From an uncultured Chloroflexota bacterium (GTDB lineage: Bacteria > Chloroflexota > UBA4733): a stretch of DNA of 10,880 nt. Shown here piece after piece: positions 1 through 5,901 of the stretch (its first letter is position 1; each line of letters begins with the position of its first letter). The stretch is from positions 1 through 10,880 of the forward strand of contig CALBSQ010000166.1 in the NCBI GenBank assembly GCA_937967325.1. The letters run 5' to 3'. The notes below the pieces were generated by a model. The model had not been told where the DNA came from. It saw only the letters and a list, made by a program, of their open reading frames with translations, and ran no database searches. A program made the position numbers and the translations under genes.

Positions 1-23
1 TTGGTGCAACTGCAATCGGTCAT
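1..23 (-). CDS. Start of a tail-fibre-like gene, cut by the window edge
   Basis: Only the first seven codons are present, reading M-T-D-C-S-C-T. They match the first residues of the fibre-like gene at 8618-9098 (M-T-D-C-V-C-N), and the upstream order (leader gene, then control region) is also the same, so this is very probably a paralogue. An AGGAG ribosome site lies at the stop of the leader gene, about 7 bases before the ATG, which suggests translational coupling. Everything beyond the seventh codon is outside the window, so product and integrity cannot be judged. Confidence 0.55.
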
Positions 24-32
24 GGGAGTCTC

Positions 33-291
33 CTAGTCCTTTCTCTTCCTCGCCTGCTTGCCGCCCCTGGCCGACGCCTGCCAACACGAGCAGGAAACGA
101 CCGCCGTCCAGGGGCTCGATGTCGGCCGCCTGCGGGACGTGCCACTGCAGGACCCTGACGAGCGCGGCCTTGGCCACCACCAGCCCGCTCACCGCGAGCG
201 GCGGGATGGCCGCGCCCGTCGCCGGGCCGGGCGGGCCGACGCCCCCGGCCTCCCCCGTCGCTGTCGCCCCCGTCGGGGCGCCGTCGTCCAT
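33..291 (-). CDS. Small Gly/Ala/Pro-rich leader protein of the cassette, probable frameshift
   Basis: Family not recognised. The ATG at 291 has a strong AAGGAGG site 8 bases upstream. The reading frame uses G or C in nearly every third position for about 70 codons, as real genes here do. The product starts M-D-D-G-A-P-T-G, continues through a Gly/Pro/Ala-rich stretch, and then has a conserved core P-Q-A-A-D-I-E-P-L-D-G-G followed by L-L-V-L-A-G-V-G-Q-G. As read, the frame stays open past position 1 and overlaps the fibre gene. Removing one base from the C4 run at 64-67 instead gives a lysine/arginine-rich end (G-G-K-Q-A-R-K-R-K-D) and a TAG at 33-35, just before the next ATG, for an 85-residue protein. 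I prefer that version, but it is inference. The degraded paralogue at 9095-9310 shares the start spacing and the core. No signal peptide or membrane segment is seen. Confidence 0.5.
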
Positions 292-337
292 ACCACGGAC
301 CTCCTTCGCGCTCCGAGCCGGAAGCCGCCGACTCCTC

Positions 338-361
338 GGAATGGAACTGTTGTTCCATTCC
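338..361. promoter_or_regulatory. Perfect palindrome resembling a LexA-type operator
   Basis: Two perfect 10-base arms, GGAATGGAAC and GTTCCATTCC, flank TGTT. The core GAAC-N4-GTTC has the form of the Gram-positive LexA (SOS) box. It sits between the 11-bp repeats (382-430) and the leader start (291), directly downstream of a possible -10 hexamer TATGCT (minus strand, 366-371), so it would cover the transcription start. A repressor site is the natural reading. LexA itself is inferred from the motif; another repressor could own it. Related palindromes lie at 923-942 and 9357-9376. Confidence 0.6.
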
Positions 362-381
362 TGGCAGCATATCGCGCGACT

Positions 382-430
382 GTCAGCGCAATGTCAGCCC
401 ACGGTCAGCGCATGGTCAGGCTGGTGTCAG
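382..430 (-). promoter_or_regulatory. Five direct repeats with 11-bp period, OmpR/PhoB-type binding array
   Basis: GTCAG occurs at 382, 393, 404, 415 and 426, an exact 11-base period. Read on the minus strand these are 11-mers beginning CTGAC. Direct repeats with 11-bp spacing are the classical binding pattern of OmpR/PhoB-family winged-helix activators, placed where a -35 box would be. A possible -10 (TATGCT, 366-371) follows on the minus strand about 11 bases beyond the array, consistent with activation of the leader and fibre genes. The gene for a protein of exactly this DNA-binding family ends at 561, so it is the leading candidate regulator. A three-unit version stands at 9399-9425. Confidence 0.7.
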
Positions 431-560
431 CGCGCCTTGCGGCGGCGCCAAGGTGACGTCGCGCCAGAGCGCTGGGGGCCGATCCCGGAAATGGGCTCGG
501 GGGCCGGGCGTGGCCACGCGCTGCCGGCAGCCGCGTTCGCAGGAGTGGGTAGCCGGGATC

Positions 561-902
561 TCAGCGCTTCGCGCGGCGGATCGGCGGCTGGTACCGATAG
601 CCGTCGCCGCGCTTGGTGAGGAGGTAGCGCGGGCGCTTCGGGTCGGGCTCGATCTTCTGCCGGAGTTGGCAGACGTACTGGTCGATGACGCGATCCGTGG
701 TGATCTCCCCTGGCTCCCAGATGTCGTCAATCAGTTGGGCCCGCCGCAACACCCTGCCGGCATGGTCGAGGAAGTAGCGCAGCAGCCGGAACTCCAGGCT
801 GGTGAGGTCCACCGGCCCCTGCTCGGTGACCAACTCCTGAGCGGCCACGTCCAGCCAGACATCCTCCGTCACCGCCCGGACCCCTGGGACATCGTCGGCC
901 AT
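561..902 (-). CDS. Stand-alone OmpR/PhoB-type winged-helix DNA-binding protein
   Basis: This 113-residue protein consists almost entirely of the C-terminal DNA-binding domain of OmpR/PhoB response regulators. Visible are the conserved L-T-S-L-E-F-R-L-L helix (33-41), R-V-L-R-R-A-Q-L-I (50-58), the recognition helix around T-T-D-R-V-I-D-Q-Y-V-C-Q-L-R-Q-K-I (68-84), and the wing E-P-D-P..R-Y-L-L-T-K-R-G-D-G-Y-R-Y (85-104). There is no receiver domain and no aspartate phosphorylation site, so it is not a classical two-component regulator; no kinase gene is in the window. I chose the ATG at 902 because AGAAGGAA precedes it at good spacing. An ATG at 941 would add 13 residues but lies inside the palindrome at 923-942. 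It reads toward the 11-bp repeat array at 382-430, about 130 bases beyond its stop, and probably binds it. The palindrome just before the start suggests that its own expression is repressed. Confidence 0.85.
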   Translation of the reverse strand: MADDVPGVRAVTEDVWLDVAAQELVTEQGPVDLTSLEFRLLRYFLDHAGRVLRRAQLIDDIWEPGEITTDRVIDQYVCQLRQKIEPDPKRPRYLLTKRGDGYRYQPPIRRAKR

Positions 903-1225
903 GGCACGCTTCCTTCTCGGTGAATAGAACATATGTACCATTTCATTGCGGGCGCGTCGAGTTGCCCTCGCCTGACAGGCACAACTTCAGGCGCTCCACG
1001 CCGACAAGAGCGCGCTCACCCCGTGATGAAGGCGTCGGTGCGTTCGCTGGAGGGCATCTCGACCGGGTCGCGCACCCGGCGCGGTGCAGCCGGGGCACCT
1101 TACCGGAGATAGTGGCCGGAGCCACCTCCCAAGCCAGGCCGGCCGCCAGGGGCCGCCCGAGGAGGACCGCCGTAAGGTAGCCCGCCAGCAGCGGCGCCCG
1201 CGCCGCGAACCGCCGACGCGGCGAC
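903..1225. other. Gap between the winged-helix gene and the YVTN gene
   Basis: This 323-base interval holds the palindrome at 923-942 near its left end. A minus-strand frame with a TTG start stays open from about 1281 to 943 and includes a short hydrophobic stretch (L-L-A-G-Y-L-T-A-V-L-L), but it overlaps the end of the YVTN gene, becomes Arg/Pro/Ala-rich and matches nothing I know. I do not call it. No RNA gene or clear terminator is visible. Confidence 0.5.
923..942. promoter_or_regulatory. LexA-box-like palindrome upstream of the winged-helix gene
   Basis: Plus strand reads GAAC, ATAT, GTAC at 927-938, flanked by AATA and CATT. This is an imperfect version of the palindrome at 338-361, and on the minus strand the core is GTAC-N4-GTTC, which also fits the cyanobacterial-type LexA pattern. 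It begins 20 bases upstream of the chosen ATG at 902 and sits close to its ribosome site, a typical repressor position. The functional role is inference. Confidence 0.45.
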
Positions 1226-2440
1226 TCAATCAGCCGGGCAGGGAGAATCCGGAGCCGCCAATCCCTCCACAGTGACCCCAACTCCGCCTCCCCCGCCCAT
1301 CGGCGGCAGGGTTGATGGGAGCGGCGGGGAGTAGCCGACCCCGCGGAACATGGTCACCGTGTTGCTCGCCTCGTCAGTGATGTACACGGCGTGGGTGGTC
1401 GGATCGACGGCGATCGCCGACGGGGACCGCCCCAACGGGACCGTCGCCAGTAGCGTCCCCAGCTCGTCCTCCACCAGCAGCGCGGGGGCGACCAGGGGCG
1501 GAGGGGCCTGCAAATCCGCCGGACGACGCACCACGTACAGCGTATTGGTGCCCGCATCGACCGCCACCGCTAAGGCGCAGACGTCCCGACAAGGCCGCTG
1601 GGCGTTGCCTTGCGGGACAAACCGGTGGTCGCTCCCGAGAGTAAGCAGTCGAAGGAGCCCGGGCGACTTGGCGACGACGAGGAGTCGTGCGCTCGTATCA
1701 AGCGCGATCGATGTGGGGATGGCGAGGTTTTGTTCCGCCTCAAGCGCCGTCGTACCGACCGGTTGGTGCGTCGTGCTATCCAGGGCGGTGATCCACGATG
1801 CTTCTATCCGTCGGGCCGCGAGGATGACGGTGTGGTCCGGGGCATCGACCGCGATCCCGGCGACACTTGTCAACCCGTTCCCCGCCGATTCCGGAACGAC
1901 CGGCTGAGCGGCGACGATCCGGTCGGACGCGCCGTCGAGCAGGCGGAGCCTGGGGTCGTAGCCCCGCAGCCGGTCGATCGTGGCCCGATCGCCGTGGTCG
2001 GCCAGGTAGACAGTGTGGCTGGACGGGTCCGCCGCCAGGGCGTAGGGACCAACGCCTGTGGGCACCGTCGCGACCGGCCGGTTCGCCCGCCCGTCCAGCA
2101 CTGAGACGGTGTCCCCCTTGGTGTTCGCCACGTACACCCGATGGGTCGCCGGGTCGACGGCGATGCAGCACGGCGCTTGACCGACGGGGACCGTGGCGAG
2201 TGCCTGCCGACCGACGCCGTCGATCACGGTCACGGTGTTACTCCCGGCATTGGCGACGTAGACGCGATGGGTCGACGAGTCCACGACGAGGGCGCGCGGT
2301 GCCTGCCCGACCGGGATGGTCGTCACGACGCTGACGTCCGACTCCGCGTGTACATCCCGACCTGTAGTCGCGGTGGGGAAACCTTGCCTAGACGGACCCA
2401 GCAAGATCCCCACAAGGGTGATGAGGAGTAGCCAGCGCAC
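1226..2440 (-). CDS. Secreted YVTN-family beta-propeller protein
   Basis: A 404-residue protein built of YVTN-type beta-propeller repeats, each with the pattern I-A-V-D-P-x-T-H-x-V-Y-V-A-N-x-x-x-x-T-V-x-V-I-D. Clear units begin near residues 49, 90 and 132, weaker ones fill the middle, and a clear one lies near residue 340 (A-I-A-V-D-P-T-T-H-A-V-Y-I-T-D). The first 20 residues (M-R-W-L-L-L-I-T-L-V-G-I-L-L) look like a signal peptide or membrane anchor, so the propeller is probably outside the cell. The start is GTG, preceded by AGGAG at 6 bases. The tail after residue 370 is proline-rich and then glycine-rich (M-G-G-G-G-G-V-G-V), a flexible linker-like end. YVTN propellers mediate binding or surface functions; no catalytic motif is seen and no partner can be named. 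A closely similar gene lies upstream at 2910-4106, separated by 469 bases. Confidence 0.85.
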   Translation of the reverse strand: MRWLLLITLVGILLGPSRQGFPTATTGRDVHAESDVSVVTTIPVGQAPRALVVDSSTHRVYVANAGSNTVTVIDGVGRQALATVPVGQAPCCIAVDPATHRVYVANTKGDTVSVLDGRANRPVATVPTGVGPYALAADPSSHTVYLADHGDRATIDRLRGYDPRLRLLDGASDRIVAAQPVVPESAGNGLTSVAGIAVDAPDHTVILAARRIEASWITALDSTTHQPVGTTALEAEQNLAIPTSIALDTSARLLVVAKSPGLLRLLTLGSDHRFVPQGNAQRPCRDVCALAVAVDAGTNTLYVVRRPADLQAPPPLVAPALLVEDELGTLLATVPLGRSPSAIAVDPTTHAVYITDEASNTVTMFRGVGYSPPLPSTLPPMGGGGGVGVTVEGLAAPDSPCPAD

Positions 2441-2909
2441 GGATCACTCCTGTCAGTTCGCCTGGTGCCTTGCCGCGGCACAGCGGCGGCACTCGCAGGA
2501 TACCGATGCGGTCCGGCGTTGACCAGCACCGGTCGTTGTGGAAGGGCATGAACGGAAGACCTGCGCGATGGACCGATTGCCAGCTACTCAAGAGTATGCA
2601 ACACGCCGTATGAGGCGCGGCCGGATCTGATCGCTCCGAACCGCGCCCTGCGGGATACCCTGGCCTGCGTCGGCAATGCCACACTGCACTCACCCGGTCG
2701 CCGGGCGCCCCGAGCAGGAGGGCACGGTCCCCAACGTCCCACGCTCCAGCGGTGCTCACTGCACCGAGTTGGCGGGTGTATGCTGGTGGACGCATCGAGT
2801 TGGAGCTGCACGCGTGAGGGGACCGGCACCTTCATGAAGGCCGTCTCGCGATTTCGCCGGAGAACGACTGCAGTTGCGTGACCAGGTAACGATCGATATC
2901 TTACCGTAG
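2441..2909. other. Gap between the two YVTN genes, no gene supported
   Basis: No reading frame here has the high third-position GC and protein-like composition of the flanking genes; the open frames give Arg/Pro/Cys-rich noise. A GTG overlapping the stop of the upstream gene opens a 109-codon minus-strand frame, but its product looks random. The only local symmetry I noted is TACTC-AA-GAGTA at 2585-2596, of unknown meaning. The promoter of the downstream YVTN gene presumably lies here. Confidence 0.5.
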
Positions 2910-4106
2910 TCACGGCGATCGGGCGGCACCCATGGGCAGGCTCCGTGGGTGTTCACCGGGTGCCGGGGCTGCCGCGGCGGGTCGGTTCACACCAGCAATG
3001 ACCGTGACGCTGTGGCCGAGGTGGTTGGCCACGTAGACCAGATGGTTGCCAGGATCCACGGCGATGCCCCACGGCTCCATTCCAACGTTGACGGACGCAA
3101 CAACACGCCCCGTCGCCTCGTCCAGGACCGACACGGCGTCGCGGTCGGCAGCGCGGCCCCAGTACCGGCCGGACTGCGCCACGTACGCCGTGCCCGTGGT
3201 GGGGTCGACGGTGACGCCCACGGGGCTCGCTCCAACGTCGGCGGTGACGGGCGCTCGGCCGAAGGCGGCCGGGCTCGTACCGTCGAATATTGCGACCGGG
3301 AAGCCTGTCGGGCTGGTGGCGAAGACCCGATGGGTCACGGGATCGACGGCCACGCCAAACGACCCCGCGGCCGTTCCCCGGTAGATGGCGGTAGATCCTC
3401 CGTTCCCTGCCAACGTGCGCAAGGTTGTGCCATCCAGCATCAAGATCACCGGTGGGTTACTCCGCACGGCATAGGGGACGTACACGCTATTGGTGGATGG
3501 ATCCACGGCAAGGCCACCGATGACACTGCCGAGCCCGTCGACTGGTGCCGCGACCACCACGCGCCCGGACCGGCCGTCGATGGCCCGCACTGTCCCGCTG
3601 GTGTTGCCATACCGCACCTCGTCCCCATCCGCCACGTAGAGCCGATCGGTGACCGGGTCCGCGACGATGTCGCTCGGGCGGACGCCGGTCGCGATGGTAG
3701 CGGTGACCTGATTCGTGGTCGCGTCGATCACCGACACGCTGCCGGCACCATGGTTGGCGACGAAGACCCGGCGCAGTTTCGGATCGACCGCCACCGCGGT
3801 CGGGTTCCTGCCGACACTGATAGTGGCCGTCATTCGGCCCGTGGAATCGTCGATCACCGAGACGGTGTTGTCGCCCTGGTTGGTCACATAGATCAGATGG
3901 GTGCCGGGATCCACCGCGACGCCGGTCGGATCGGCGCCGACCGCGATGGTCATCACCGCGACAGGCTGGAGCGCCGGCACCGCCGTGCCGGCGATGCCTG
4001 GTGGCCTGCCCGCGCCAGTGGCCACGGCGGCCGACGCCGCGAGCGCCAGCAGCAGCGCGTCGCCGAGGGTCACGACGCGCGATAGTGAGCGCACGCTCCG
4101 TACCAA
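2910..4106 (-). CDS. Secreted YVTN-family beta-propeller protein
   Basis: A 398-residue beta-propeller protein. The N-terminal units are textbook: V-A-V-D-P-G-T-H-L-I-Y-V-T-N with T-V-S-V-I-D (residues 63-86), then V-A-V-D-P-K-L-R-R-V-F-V-A-N with S-V-S-V-I-D (105-128), with further units to about residue 370. Residues 11-33 form an Ala/Leu-rich hydrophobic segment, consistent with export. The tail is Ala/Pro-rich. The start is TTG at 4106, with GGGAG about 10 bases upstream; a GTG four codons later is possible but has poorer spacing. Only 44 bases separate it from the glycosidase-like gene at 4151-5480, so the two may be co-transcribed. It is similar in build to the 1226-2440 protein, but the sequences differ enough to be an old duplication. 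Ligand and role are unknown. Confidence 0.85.
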   Translation of the reverse strand: MVRSVRSLSRVVTLGDALLLALAASAAVATGAGRPPGIAGTAVPALQPVAVMTIAVGADPTGVAVDPGTHLIYVTNQGDNTVSVIDDSTGRMTATISVGRNPTAVAVDPKLRRVFVANHGAGSVSVIDATTNQVTATIATGVRPSDIVADPVTDRLYVADGDEVRYGNTSGTVRAIDGRSGRVVVAAPVDGLGSVIGGLAVDPSTNSVYVPYAVRSNPPVILMLDGTTLRTLAGNGGSTAIYRGTAAGSFGVAVDPVTHRVFATSPTGFPVAIFDGTSPAAFGRAPVTADVGASPVGVTVDPTTGTAYVAQSGRYWGRAADRDAVSVLDEATGRVVASVNVGMEPWGIAVDPGNHLVYVANHLGHSVTVIAGVNRPAAAAPAPGEHPRSLPMGAARSP

Positions 4107-4150
4107 GACCGGTTAGCTCCCTTCGAACCGACAGCGTGCCCCGCCGCGGG

Positions 4151-5480
4151 CTAGGGGTTCTGGTAAAGGATCGGCAGGCCAGCGCACCATACCTCTGGGC
4201 CGGTCGTCACGAATTGCCCGGTGCCGGCACTCCAGCTGGATGCTCCGTAGTCCGTCCCCGGGTCCAGAGGGTGGATGTAGAAGTACATCGTGGAGAAGTT
4301 CGCCCGCAGCGCCTGGTAGGCGGCCTGGGCCGAGGGGAAATTGTAGTTCGCGTCGGATACGCCCCACTCGCCGATGATGAACGGCGCCCCATCGCTGTAC
4401 TTCACCTGCTTCTCGGCCAGCACGATCTTCACGATCTTCAGGACATTGTCGTCGGGATACCCGTCGATGTTCAGGCTCCAGGCATCCCAGGGGTAGGGAG
4501 GCTTGCCCCCGTTATTCCGGAGGTACTGATACATTACGTCGAGGTATTGGGAGCCCGTCGGCCCGGTCGGGTCGGTGCCCGGGAGCATCGACAGGCTCCC
4601 GGTGTAGATGGTCGTGGCGCCGCTCGCCTTGAGGGCCTTGGCGGTTTTGCAGAGCATGGCGCCAAACACCTGCGGTGACAGTGCCGACGACTGCTGCGGG
4701 CAGTTGTCGCCCGGGCTGATGATACCGGCTATATTCGGCTCGTTCCAGACCCAGTAGGTGGCGAGGCCGGAGGGGGCCAGCGCGGCCGCGAAGCCTTGCG
4801 CCTTGGCGGCGAAATGAGTGATGTAGGCGTTCTGGAGGGATCCCCCGGTAGCCGAGAACATCGTTGGGGCAGCCGACGCTCGTCAGGTCGAAGTCGGAGG
4901 TCAGGATGCCGCCAACCGAGGCGAAGCCGTGGCCGCCCCAAACGCCCATCGCGCCCTCGTAGCCGGAGTAGGAGACGCTGTTGCCGGGGTCGGCGATAAT
5001 CCGCGTGCGGATGAGGAACTTGGGCTGGCTGGGCAACGTCAGGTTGGCCACGTCGATGCAGAACTCGTCGGAGACGGCCGCAGGGGTGTGGCCAGGGCCG
5101 GCGGTAGGATCGTAGGCGAAGGAGACGATGCCCTGCGGATCGCCCGGCGCGGGGCTGCGGTCGTAGGTATCCAACCAGCCGCGCAGGTCGTTGATGTCGC
5201 GGGCGCTTACCTGCCGGCTAGACATCGGCGGCGTGCCGACGCTCAGGTTGGGCAGTGGTCCCAGGCGTTTGATGAACCAGAGCTCCTGAATCGCCGTGCG
5301 CAACTCCAAAAAATGCACCGCTCGGATGTGGGTGGAAGTCGTGACCGGGTCGTCCGTCCAGGGGTAGGCCGCCAGGCGCACCGCGGCGCGGTCGGTGTTG
5401 ACCGCGCCGCGCAACTCGTTGATGTGGATGGTCCGGATGTGGGTACTGGTCGTTGCTGGGTTGTCGGTCCAGTTGGTCAT
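4151..5480 (-). CDS. Adaptor-repeat protein with clan-A glycosidase-like domain, frameshifted
   Basis: The reading frame is split at the G4 run (plus strand) at 4866-4869; dropping one base there joins two frames into a 442-residue protein. Residues 4-75 hold two copies of a repeat, W-T-D-x-P-x-T-T-S-T-H-I-R-x-[IV]-H-[IF]-x-E-L-R, and a shorter third unit (S-A-R-D-I-N-D-L-R-G-W-L) follows near residue 100. The C-terminal part resembles a clan-A (TIM-barrel) glycoside hydrolase: W-V-W-N-E-P-N gives a candidate acid/base Glu at about residue 247, and I-I-G-E-W-G-V-S-D a candidate nucleophile Glu at about 371, a usual spacing. No signal peptide is seen. AGAGGAAAG precedes the ATG. The substrate cannot be named. 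As read, neither half alone would be active: the first carries the repeats and runs into nonsense, and the second has an ATG at 4861 without a ribosome site. The N-terminus is a paralogue of the 7323-8531 protein. Confidence 0.7.
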
Positions 5481-5569
5481 TGTCTTTCCTCTTCTTTCCA
5501 ATGTTTCGCGATCTCGAGAGGTGTCGCCGGGGATCGGCGCGCATCGCCCGCCCCGGCCCGCTCGGTTGC

Positions 5570-5731
5570 CTAGCTGGCGTAGTAGCAGCCGTTCTCGTCG
5601 GCGATGAGCCTCGTCCCCGACGAATCGGCGAGCCCGCCCACCGCGGCGATCGGCAGGATGATGGCGCCGCCTGAGATGATCCCCGTCCCGCTGCACACCG
5701 TCCCCCCCGGTTTCGGCAGTGCCGACAGCAT
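5570..5731 (-). pseudogene. 3' remnant of a tail-fibre-like gene
   Basis: The last 40 residues (S-G-T-G-I-I-S-G-G to E-N-G-C-Y-Y-A-S, then TAG) match the end of the fibre gene at 8618-9098 at 35 of 40 positions by hand alignment. Homology stops at about residue 10 of this frame, at a G7 run (5702-5708). The upstream part, with the fibre body, leader and control region, is missing. An ATG at 5731 opens a 53-codon frame but has no ribosome site. The remnant sits 89 bases before the adaptor gene at 5480, nearly the same gap as in the better-preserved cassette (86 bases), so it marks a 5'-deleted copy. Whether the stub is translated is unknown. Confidence 0.6.
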
Positions 5732-5836
5732 GTAGTGCCAGCGCAGGTGAGCTGCTCAGGTCCTTGGAATACCTGTGACGGACGCTGCGGCTCGGAACCC
5801 AGACGGGGAGACGGTAGGGTGCGCTTGGAACATACC

Positions 5837-5865
5837 TTGCGGCCCGTGCGTCTACATCATATGAA
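5837..5865 (+). promoter_or_regulatory. Possible promoter of the Asp-box lipoprotein gene
   Basis: TTGCGG at 5837-5842 and TATGAA at 5860-5865 are 17 bases apart, a sigma-70-like arrangement ending 36 bases before the ATG at 5902. The -35 match is weak, so this is a candidate only. Confidence 0.25.
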
Positions 5866-5901
5866 GGGCTAGGTGGCGCCCGGTACCCGAGGGAGCACTT
5901 T

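Noticed and set aside
20..370. Minus-strand frame of 116 codons from 370
   Set aside because: It passes through the palindrome and reads as Arg/Gly-rich sequence. The frame starting at 291 has a better ribosome site and third-position GC.
382..430. Possible CRISPR or microsatellite at the GTCAG repeats
   Set aside because: Units are only 5 conserved bases with 11-bp period and lie in a promoter position; CRISPR repeats and spacers are far longer.
943..1281. Minus-strand frame of 112 codons with a short hydrophobic stretch
   Set aside because: Weak TTG start, overlap with the YVTN gene, Arg/Pro-rich end and no recognisable family.
2584..2913. Minus-strand frame whose GTG overlaps the stop of the upstream propeller gene
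   Set aside because: The overlap looks like coupling, but the product is Arg-rich and random-looking and no ribosome site supports it.
2949..4085. Long plus-strand frame opposite the 2910-4106 propeller gene
   Set aside because: Antisense shadow: its His/Arg/Asp-rich product is the mirror of the repeated propeller codons.
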